Assembly: GCF_000003815.2 (NCBI RefSeq) | Contig: NC_049986.1 | Coordinates: forward strand, 2,228,696-2,292,695 | Reading direction: 5' to 3' | Origin: Branchiostoma floridae | Lineage: Eukaryota; Chordata; Leptocardii; Amphioxiformes; Branchiostomatidae | DNA: 64,000 bases | Shown: positions 55,541 to 64,000 of the stretch, piece by piece | Numbering within the stretch: the first letter of the stretch is position 1 | Layout: the number at the start of each line of letters is the position of its first letter | Made by a program: the position numbers and the translations under genes | The notes under the pieces: model-generated | Database searches by the model: none | Told to the model about the DNA's origin: nothing | Seen by the model: the letters and a program-made list of their open reading frames with translations, nothing else

Positions 55541-56809
55541 TTACAGCTGCCTTAGTCGTCTCAAACGAGGCAAGTGCCTCGCTACTTTACGAGCATTTCT
55601 ATCCGCAATGTTTACCAAGATATGGCTGAAGAAACGCTGTCTGGAGGTAGAAGTCATTTGATACCCCATTGTCTCTAGACTGCTCAGTCCATCCTCGCTC
55701 GCTCTTTTGATCGACGTTTTGAGAAGTGCATACCTGGCAGGATTCAGAGGCGTCTGTCTGTGTCGTAACATCTTATACCTGGCGATGTCTGTCTCAGGAC
55801 GGGAGACTTTCAACTTATGTCTGTACAGTCGCTTAAACATGTCGTCGTCCTCCCCACCCCATCCACAGAACAAGTTAGAGTATCCGTTCAGTTGTCTGTA
55901 GTGGGAGGTTTTCAGGGCTGTGACTCCACCAAATAACTGTTCGTACGGTAAGGTGTAGTTGAACTTGTCGATGGCGACTGATAGATGCCTTGGGGAGTCC
56001 TTACAGGTGTATAAGTTTCTGTCCTCTTCAGGAATGAGATCTACGTCGTGGAAAATGAAGCAGTCGTAATCGTCGTCTTCTAACGCTGCGTTAAACCCGA
56101 TGTTGAAGAGTAAGCCCTTGCAGAATAACGGTTCGTCACCGTGTTGTTCTATGACATAGATGCCATAATATCTTCCTTGGCGCTGAAGAAACGGGTGAAT
56201 GTAAGAAAGGAAAGTCTTAAGATGCTCCTCTCTGTCTCTGTATGGGACCAATACGGCGATCTTCTCTGATATAATAGATGAATCAATAGTAGATGGTTTC
56301 CATTTTCCACCAAACGGTACATCGATCGATTCCAAATCTACAGTAAAATGCCGTCCAATATGCAAAGAATTGGTGAGCCCCAGTTGTTTTCTTGACGGCC
56401 GTTTTACTTCATCATTAGATATCTTCTTAATTGAAAAGTCCGATTGATGACTACTCCCAACTCCCAGTTCTTCTCTTGATCTTATATTTCTTCTCCATTT
56501 CTCATCCTTTTCCAACATACCTGTCACTGGTGGAACACTTTTCTTCTCGACGTAAGCTATTTTCTGGAACAGCCTGCCAGCAGTCGATGTTGTTGGCTTG
56601 TTGTTTTGAGTCGGCGGTCCAGACCCTTCGACAGTCTTGAAAAGGTGGTTTTCTGCGCTCCCTAGGCCTCTATGCACAGTGGTGGGTGTAGTTGTTTCTT
56701 CTCTCAGCTGTTTTGTTGTTGCTAAGAAATGAACGTACGCTCCGAGACAAAAACTCCCGATGATCTGCAAACAGACAACACAGCGCCACTTCGCTCGCAA
56801 CCTCCACAT
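55541..56809 (-). CDS. B4GALT-family glycosyltransferase, paralogue 4
   Basis: Intronless, 422 aa from an ATG at 56809 (MWRLRAKWRCVVC). Membrane anchor about residues 9-29, long Ser/Thr-rich stem to about 160, then the GT7 domain: 'IAVLVPYRDREEHLKTFL', 'VIEQHGDEPLFCKGLLFNIG', 'FHDVDLIPEEDRNLYTC' (DVD 255-257), 'TLPYEQLFGGVTALK', 'FCGWGGEDDDMFKRL' (Glu320), 'MLRH' (His350). Leu292 stands at the Tyr289 position of bovine B4GALT1. The C-terminus has a basic extension ('RKVARHLPRLRRLRQL') absent from paralogues 1-3. The stop codon TAA (55541-55543) abuts the end of the 6.7-kb transposon, so the 3' UTR, if transcribed, is transposon sequence. Confidence 0.93.
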   Translation of the reverse strand: MWRLRAKWRCVVCLQIIGSFCLGAYVHFLATTKQLREETTTPTTVHRGLGSAENHLFKTVEGSGPPTQNNKPTTSTAGRLFQKIAYVEKKSVPPVTGMLEKDEKWRRNIRSREELGVGSSHQSDFSIKKISNDEVKRPSRKQLGLTNSLHIGRHFTVDLESIDVPFGGKWKPSTIDSSIISEKIAVLVPYRDREEHLKTFLSYIHPFLQRQGRYYGIYVIEQHGDEPLFCKGLLFNIGFNAALEDDDYDCFIFHDVDLIPEEDRNLYTCKDSPRHLSVAIDKFNYTLPYEQLFGGVTALKTSHYRQLNGYSNLFCGWGGEDDDMFKRLYRHKLKVSRPETDIARYKMLRHRQTPLNPARYALLKTSIKRASEDGLSSLETMGYQMTSTSRQRFFSHILVNIADRNARKVARHLPRLRRLRQL

Positions 56810-57715
56810 GATGTACCTGCTTCTTAATAGTAAGAGACACTGTACAACATGTATATGCTCTCTTCTTCAGTCACCACCCACAACACAGTCACCGCTACCT
56901 TACACAGACTGCCGTAAGACTGACTGCTACCTCGGGTGTTACCCCTGAGGTAAGTCTACATGACAATACCACCGGTCATCACATCAAAGAACAGCTAGCT
57001 TTGCAAGTAATCCTACACGTTCATCCGGCCCACTAGTAACGCCCCACTGCCTACTATCTTTCATACATCAGCACCTTCCAACGAGATTTGGTCAGTTCTT
57101 TTCTATCTTTCATACATCAGCACCTTCCAACGAGATTTGGTCAGTTCTTTTTGCCACTTTACATGACAACAGAAACCTGTAACTTATCACCCTGAGCTTC
57201 GTGACTTCCTTAATGCTAAAAACCATGGATTAACTAGAAATGAAAACAGATTTACTCCCTGTTCAACTCTTATTGAATTATTGAAGACCATTGCTCTTTG
57301 TGGCTTATGATAGGCGATTGTATAACAACAAATGCATGATGTGGTACATGTGGCCAGCACTCTCACCACAGGAAACTTCAGATCCGGACTGTGGTTCTAG
57401 CCGAGAAAAAAAAGTGGTCGGAGATATTTTAATCGCTGACAATGTTTTTAAAGACCTTGTCACGAAAGAAACCCATGTCAAACATTCAGGACCTTTCCAC
57501 GACTTGTTCCCGACCACTTCCCAACTTAGGTTGGCGCTAGGTTGGGGACCCATCCTGTTCTATCTACTGTAACTCCAGTTCGGTATTCCGATCTCATACA
57601 AGCCGAATACGACTTTCCAGACTTGATTTTTTTTTTCAAAAATCATAGTTGGCTGATGCAGATTACTTATAGAGATTAGTTGGCATTAGTAATCTTACCG
57701 ACCATAGATGACCTT
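56810..57715. other. 5' flank of B4GALT paralogue 4
   Basis: Includes a 49-bp perfect direct tandem duplication ('ctatctttcatacatcagca...ttggtcagttctttt') at about 57054-57153. No gene recognised. Confidence 0.5.
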
Positions 57716-57924
57716 AGGTGGTATCTCACCGCACTCGGGGCACCGGTGCGGCACTGCGGGGTTCGAGAATTTTCTTACGTTTTGTGCATTTTTTGTCTTC
57801 TAAGTCATGTTTAACGTATTACGCAATATCTAAATCGTAAAAATCGGCAAAAATAACAGAATTTAACGAAGTAAACGAACCCCGCAGGGCCGCACCGGTG
57901 CTCCAAGTGCAGTGAGATACCACC
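57716..57924. mobile_element. MITE, AGGTGGTATCTCACTGCAC family (copy 2)
   Basis: Left aggtggtatctcaccgcact, right inverted equivalent ending gtgagataccacc, with tattacgcaatat in the middle. Confidence 0.85.
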
Positions 57925-58494
57925 ATGGTCTGGAGGGTCATGTTCAAAAATGTAAGTCAGTGCTTTAATAAGTATGTCAAAATAATCTTTTTCATAAGTC
58001 TGCAAATATGATGCTGAGTGTATAAACAACCTTACAGTATAATGGGTCTCACTAAGCCCGTACCACCCACAAGTACACACGCACAGAACTGTACGTTACG
58101 CCACGTGGCTATCGACAGCTAATGTAATGTAGATTTTCTGTATCAAAAAGATTGTGAGGTAGGTGTAGTAGTTTTAGTCTGACAAAAGCCTTTACATTGT
58201 TCAGATAACTTGACCTTCTTTTTCCCACTTCTTTGTCCCGGTTTTAAAATTTGAAGAATAACTTATGAAAAAAAGCGCTGTGTACCAGCATCGAAAAGAC
58301 AACTACTTTATAATTTCATAAATCTTTCTCTTCAAATACGCTAGTTAAAATGCGATTTTCGTATCTGGGTTAAGGACACAGCAAATAAATTTTATGGGTG
58401 ACATGCCCGCGCTCATTAATTTTCGCTTGATTTCAGAAAAAAATTCTTCTTCGGAGATGGTCAACATGACGAGAAAGTACCCAAATGGGAAAGT

Positions 58495-58885
58495 ATGTTG
58501 TGTTGTAGCCTAATGACTGTACTTGTAGAAGTGACACTAGCGAGATTGAGGTAGCCATGACTGTAGTTATAGAAGTGGAATTTGCTGGGTAGTTGTAAAA
58601 GTGACACCACTATAGAAGCCATGAGAGTAGTTGCCAACTTGGTAAGTAATTCCAGTCTACCACACTTGTGTCACTTTTACTACACTAGTTCACCTCTTGA
58701 ATACAGGAATGAATGATACAGTGCTACAGTGCTTTGTCACTTCAACTCTTGTTACAACGTTTATGGTGTCTATTTGTAAAATTTAGCCATCTTGTTGTTG
58801 TTTTCGACGCATCTGAATTTCTTGCAGTCTGTAGAGGATGTCATCCATATAATTTACTTGCTGTGGCCTAAGCCAGGTGACCTGG
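58495..58885 (-). repeat. Dispersed repeat shared with 16.7-17.0 kb
   Basis: The inverted counterpart of the 16690-17035 copy: 'agaggatgtcatccat', 'aatttacttgctgtgg', 'gtgacactagcgag' and 'actacacta'. Confidence 0.6.
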
Positions 58886-59860
58886 TAGATTAAATGTTGC
58901 ATCATGCCGCATTTGTTTTGTGTTGTAGTGCAGTAGCCACCGTATGACGCAAAGAGGATTATCACATCTTTTGTCAGTGGAAATGGTGCTCCGTACTATT
59001 CAAGGTGTGAAAAAGAAAATTCAGATGTGGATCTATCCAAAAGAAAAGGGACATTCCTGACTGTAATGTGCTATTCTGTTAATCCATACCTCCATCCCCT
59101 TTACATTTATGTGGGTGAGATGTGGCATTGTTCAATACAAATCGTCTATGAAGGTGTTACCTTCTGTAAGCAATGGTGGAAAGCAGGTCAGATTTTTGAT
59201 TTGACATAAAATGCCGGTTTAACATCTACAATTCCCACTTATTTTTGACATCCTTGTAAATCATTCCTCAAAGCATTCCTTGAGCGCTTTCTGAGCTATG
59301 CAATTAGTTTTTTTTCTTCTACTCTTGACTCTGAAGGATTTTATTAGTCTTTGATTTTTGCAAAACTCTTGGAACACAGAAGAAAACACCATAAATGTAA
59401 GTTTATCGGGTACAAATGTGTTCAAGATCAATGGAGAAGGGGTACATATATATTACTTTGTTTTTCCATTAGGCCTCAGAAAAAAATGTTGTTTCCCTAC
59501 ATACCCTAGAAAAACCTGCCAACCCTAGAATTTTTGGATAGACAGAGTCACATAGCTTCCAGTTAGAACTTTTATTGAGCCTGCTTCCTGTTCAAGTAAA
59601 AAACTGCTTGTCCTGTCTAGTAAGAAAGGATAAATGTATCTGCAGATTTGTAACCAGGATGCACAAAATTGAAGTTTGACATTGAAAATATAAGTGTCCT
59701 CATGCATTTCAATTTTACTTTGTTAAACTGTATTGTGTCACTTGATTTTTGGCCAAAGTCTGACAAAAAAAAAGGTTAAAAAAAGATAATCCCTACCTAC
59801 CAACCTTAATATTTTCAGGGCTGAAATAGGAAACATCATATTTTTCCTATGCCTGATGTG
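58886..59860. other. Spacer without recognised genes
   Basis: AT-rich, no coding signal or repeat recognised. Confidence 0.3.
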
Positions 59861-59867
59861 TTCCAGT

Positions 59868-59954
59868 CTAGCCTGAGTATTATCCTCCGTAGTAACCGCT
59901 GGCTTGCGAAAGTCGTGAGCAAGCGGTTACTACGAAGGATGATACTCAGGCTAG
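59868..59954. mobile_element. 87-bp hairpin MITE with 7-bp target duplication
   Basis: ttccagt occurs directly on each side (59861-59867 and 59955-59961). The interior is an almost perfect inverted repeat: ctagcctgagtattatcctc, cgtagtaaccgct on the left, with complementary sequence on the right. Confidence 0.8.
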
Positions 59955-60541
59955 TTCCAGTCAGGGGTACATATTTTAATTGAGGTCAGTACTTTAATCA
60001 AGAAAATATGGTACAAATATGACATCATGACACATGGGTACAGTCCATATCAATTTAATCAATTGGTGTTGAAATATGACTAACAGTCAAAAGAGGTTTC
60101 ATGATATCAAACAATTATGCCTTGAATTGATCTCCAAAAAGCCTTTTTTTCCAGACATCTTTTTTTTACCATCTTGCCGTATACTGTAACTACCTACATT
60201 GTACTCAGAAGTTTTCCTAAAGAATCTGGTTCTTGAGTGTATAACTTACATTTGTATACGACCATGTAAACACTTTTTGAACCCTCTAGGAGATTAAGTA
60301 AAGTACACTGTATATGTACTCTCTCTATTTGTATGCACACAAATACTACGAATTATACAGTTTTAATTCCTTGTTCCTGGGCAGCTATTAAGATCTTAAC
60401 TTGGTAAATTGTGATGGTAAACAGTACTGTTTAAGTGCACTATGGATCATTTATCATTGTACAGTTGTGTGTAGTTGTCTGGTGTTGAAGTGAAAACTTG
60501 GGTCTCTTGTAATTTGTGGTGGGGTTCTTCATTTCCTTACC

Positions 60542-63218
60542 CTACTGTTGATTGGAGGGCCTGGAAAATAATAAAATCAATGGTGAGATATGATAGATAA
60601 TAACACAATACCATGTATTAGTGTGTAAACAAATAATACACAATTTGCAAGCTGTGAGTTTATTTTGTGGTGAACAAATAGTATCCTGGTAAAAGCACAA
60701 CCTTCTTTTGCATTTTTTTCTACTTATCACCATGAAAAATAGAGATATAGTTTTGGGTGTGTCAGTCTGTCTGCCTGTCTGAGTGTGTGTTTGTGTGTCT
60801 GGATTTTTGTAGTCAGCATAACTCAAGAACCTCTGGATGGATTACGATGATGTTTGGTATGTGGGTAAGTGTTGGGAAGACAGAGGTCAAGGTCAATTTT
60901 GAGCCCCCTGGTATAGTGGTGTGTACCTAAACTCATATTCAGGTTCAGGTCCGGAATCGGGTCCAGCAGTTCAGGTTCAGGTCCGGACTTTAAGTCCGGA
61001 CCTGAACCCATCATCGCATATTATGTGTGTTAAAAATTTTTCTTTTTTGAGGGGAGGGGGGATGGTGCATATAAAATTGCATGTAAGCATGAATTGAAAT
61101 GCAATGTGAAAAATACATGCACATTATATACAGCCAGTGTAAACACCAAATGTTTTTTGTCTTTTTCCAGTGCAAATTTCACTAGATATGGAAGGTTTTA
61201 GATGGTTTAGAACAAAAAGGGAATATAAGTGACAGATAGCTTTTTGCAAGTCCGGACTTGGCTCCTGACATTTAGTTTTTTTTTTGGACTTGGACCTAAA
61301 CATTTTTGGACCTAAACATTTTTAGTCAATCAAGGGACTGGACAAATGTGGCCACTATAGAACCCAATGATCTTCCTCAACAAGTCTCAAAATACAACTG
61401 ACCCTGCCAAAGTCAAATCCACTGAAAATGATTGATATTGCTATGCGGAATGCTGGTAAAGTTGCCGACAAAGACTTGTGCTATAATGGTCAAACTACGA
61501 TTTTAATCTAGGCATAGGTAACACACTGCCGCTGTATGGTCACAATAGTTTCTGTATCTGAACAGAAATCCTGTGGCCATGGCCGCGTTGGACAGCTGGC
61601 CACTATAGACTATTTCTTAATGTTTAGGTCAATGGGAAAACTCCAAGGGACCGACAAAAGTGACTGCAATGGCCAGGTGGTCACTATGCAAAGGTGGCTG
61701 CTAATACAGATTTGACTGTATAATGATAAATATGAGGAGATGACAATTGTTACCTTGCCCACTCCACATTGAGAATGAGGTTGTCGTAACCAAATCCGTT
61801 GACACCTGTTATCGCTCTGGCTGCGTCTTCTCTGCGGTGGAAGTTGATGAAGGCAAAGCCCTAGAAAAAACAATGATAAAAATCACTAACTTAACACAAA
61901 CATATACTTAATTGCTCATATACATGTGGTACTACCAGTAAATTGTATAGAAAAACAAAGATCCATTTCTAGTACACCCTTGTCTTTGAAGTGTTCACCT
62001 CAACACAGGCTTTTAGCCAGACATGCGTCTTGTCTTGCGCTTTTCTTAAAGTAACAAGAAATTTGACGCATTATGTACCCTTACACTGGGGAGCAGATCC
62101 TCTGACAAGCATATAATTCTGATTGACCAGGGATGCCACTAGATCATCTGTGGTCACAGTCTTCTACTGTGACCTCTCTGACAGTAATTTTGTCCCTCAA
62201 GATACCTTAGAATGCACCATCTTAACTTAAAATTGTCAAAAACTCTGACCCCGGGCCACCCTACAATAGTCACTTACCGCGACTCACCACGAAATTTGGA
62301 CTTCTACAATAAAAAGAGTTGCAGCTCTCACAATCTAACCAATGATTTAGAGTTTCCAGAAGAGAAAGTGAACCATATAAATATATCTGACCTTGGATTG
62401 GTGCGTGACCTTATCCTTTGCCAGGTAAATACGAGAGATGGCGCCAAAGGGTCGGAACAGCTCCTGGAGATCAGATTCCCGCGTGTCCTCTGACAGATTT
62501 GTGACACGAATTGTCGCTTGGTCATCTGCGAAAAAAAATAAAGTTTACCTTATTACTTCCTTCTATGGTACACTGTGCCACCTAACTTTCAACATATCCA
62601 TCTACATTCATCATCTTCAACTTAGAATCAAACATGTTTATAGAACTACAGTTTACAATATTTCTACACCTTTTTTTCATCTATACAGTCTGACACCAAT
62701 CTTCAGCTTTTGCAGCTGTCCTTAAAGGTGGACTCACTGCACTTGGTGCACCAGTGTGGCACTGCGGGGTTCGTAGACGACTCAACAAGTTTCAGAGTTA
62801 AGAACGAATTTTCTTCTGTTTTTCTGTACTTTGTTGGCTTCTAAGTTGTGCTTTTACATATTACGCAATATCTAAATTATTAAAAATAGCGAAAATAGCA
62901 AAACAGTGCTGCAGTGAACGAACCCCACAGTGCCTCACCGGTGCCCCAGGTGCAGTGAGATACCACCTTAAGGGCGCTGACGTAGGTCGCTAACATGGTT
63001 GTTGATGCTGACCTTAAACTTCTGTCTGTCTTTAATAGTCACTGATAACTACTAATGATGCATTCATTTCAGAGGGGTATAGAAAGTACACATTTAAGAA
63101 GTAGAAGAAAGCTCACCCCTTCTCTGTGCCATGGACTCTCCCGGGCCCCTGTTGGCCCCCCTCAGACTGGGTGGAACATACTTCCCTCCGGCAGCTCTGG
63201 CGGGAGCGGCCTGCTCAG
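60542..63218 (-). CDS. EIF3G: EIF3G homologue (eIF3 subunit g), last four coding exons
   Basis: Minus-strand exons: 63117-63218, 62392-62525, 61754-61860 and 60542-60560, all GT-AG with consistent phases (1, 0, 2). The first has '[19 protein letters not shown]', the linker conserved before the RRM. The next two encode the RRM: '[20 protein letters not shown]', '[15 protein letters not shown]', '[17 protein letters not shown]' (RNP1 aromatics GFAFI) and 'NLILNVEWA'. The last exon adds only PSNQQ and a stop. eIF3g is a core translation-initiation subunit that contacts eIF4B and the 40S mRNA-entry side and supports scanning. The N-terminal half, with its eIF3i-binding region and CCHC zinc knuckle, is not in the window; its exons must lie past 64 kb or were not recognised. 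The last intron (1.2 kb) holds the dispersed repeat and palindrome noted separately. Confidence 0.94.
60760..60920 (+). repeat. Dispersed repeat monomer in EIF3G last intron
   Basis: 'gtcagcataactcaagaacc', 'gatgatgtttggtatgtggg' and 'ttgagccccctgg' match the monomers at 27.9-28.5 kb and 31.6-31.8 kb. Confidence 0.6.
60974..61008. repeat. Perfect 35-bp palindrome
   Basis: Arms of 17 bp (ggttcaggtccggactt and its exact complement) are separated by one T. Related 'caagtccggacttgg' and 'ttggacctaaac' pieces occur up to 61320. Confidence 0.85.
62726..62967. mobile_element. MITE, AGGTGGTATCTCACTGCAC family (copy 3)
   Basis: Inverted ends aggtgg..ctcactgcacttgg and ccaggtgcagtgagatacca cc. TTAA directly flanks both sides (62722-62725 and 62968-62971), suggesting TTAA targeting. 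Lies in an EIF3G intron. Confidence 0.8.
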
Positions 63219-64000
63219 CTATCAACAACAAAACACAAACAAACAAACATCAGATTTTCGTGTCATCTTATCTTGATCTTGGATACTTTTGATTACTCCT
63301 GAAGGACTGAAAGTCAACTGAAGCAAATTATTTACAGAATTCATTTAAGTGATGTTGAAATGTTGAAAGACAGAGAAAACAGCACTTACGTTTTTCTAAG
63401 AGTGTAGAGTGAGAGTGGAAGATAGAAGAGATAGGTTACACACATAGAAACAACAAGAATATCAGACAAGTGGAGTTGGGAATGTTGGGAGTTCACCACA
63501 CAACTTCTAGGACAGTTTAAGAAAGCTAATTGGCTGTGACTGCAAGGCTTCCAGTTTAGCACCAATATATGTAAATGTGCAGGCAAGTAAATAAAAAAAT
63601 TTGAACAATGATACAGAAGCAAAGTTGAAGGGGATCAAAGAACAAGAGTTAGTATAACAAGACCAAGGACAAGCATGTACGCTTCAGAGGTTCCAAGAAC
63701 AGAGTTACAAGAATACAACAGTTTTAAGTTCAAGGAATGTATAGGAACCAAAAATATGTACAAGATGAATGTCTTAGAGTTAGATACTCTAGGGTTCCAA
63801 GAACATTGTCACAAACTTGGGAAACTTCACTGTCCAAAGAATGTCAAGGTTGGACAAGATTTCTAAAATCCACATAGAAAAATTACTTGCCTGACTTGCC
63901 CGAAATTTACACAACATTTTTCTTAAGTATTTTCACTTCCTGCCATGGAATTCTTTTATCATTGACTCCATTTTCTATGTTGACTAATGCTTGATGCCAT
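63219..64000. other. EIF3G upstream intron sequence
   Basis: No upstream EIF3G exon recognised. A perfect minus-strand donor context (gtaagt, 63384-63389) follows a possible acceptor only 6 bp away, too small to call. Confidence 0.35.

Noticed and set aside
63390-63395. Possible 6-bp EIF3G micro-exon on the minus strand
   Set aside because: An acceptor and a perfect donor flank 6 bases, but nothing supports its inclusion and EIF3G upstream sequence is not recognisable nearby.

Overview
This is a eukaryotic, animal genomic window, and I read it as amphioxus (Branchiostoma-like). The reasons are intron-containing orthologues of conserved animal genes (SURF6, EIF3G, an EXOSC2 first exon), invertebrate-style tandem expansions of BTB-Kelch and beta-1,4-galactosyltransferase-like genes, and a very high load of short inverted-repeat transposons, tRNA-derived SINEs, decayed LINE tails and CA/TG microsatellites. 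The species is inference; no sequence search was possible.

Layout. 1-8 kb: SURF6, a nucleolar ribosome-biogenesis gene on the plus strand with five exons, its introns filled with MITEs, a SINE and a dead LINE. 9.4-24.4 kb: a tandem array of BTB-BACK-Kelch genes on the plus strand. It holds a kelch fragment (pseudogene), a frameshifted and truncated copy (pseudogene), and two intact intronless-ORF genes of 641 and 729 aa. The intact genes sit in duplicated units of about 4.4 and 4.6 kb. Each unit begins with a start-codon-less copy of exon 1 of the RNA-exosome gene EXOSC2, including its splice donor, upstream of a good acceptor just before the kelch ORF. A third, degraded unit follows and is split by a LINE. 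25.8-32 kb: repeat-dominated sequence with a tandem duplication around a 100-N assembly gap, a 160-bp monomer array, tandem CA-rich repeats and a LINE tail. 34.5-56.8 kb: four intronless type II membrane glycosyltransferase genes of the B4GALT family, all on the minus strand. They are interrupted by a head-to-head Penelope-like retroelement insertion carrying two hammerhead-ribozyme-like motifs, SINEs, MITEs, and a 6.7-kb THAP/DDE transposon that ends directly at the stop codon of the fourth gene and contains a 3.6-kb near-symmetrical foldback. 57-64 kb: MITEs and hairpins, then the last four coding exons of EIF3G on the minus strand; its 5' exons lie beyond the window.

Functionally the window joins housekeeping RNA and ribosome genes at both edges (SURF6, EIF3G) with two lineage-specific arrays: predicted Cullin-3 adaptor proteins (BTB-Kelch) and predicted Golgi glycosyltransferases. 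The most interesting signals are the captured EXOSC2 first exon in the kelch array, the loss of the galactose-specifying tyrosine in all four B4GALT paralogues (L, I, F, L), the hammerhead motifs in the Penelope insertion, and the giant foldback.
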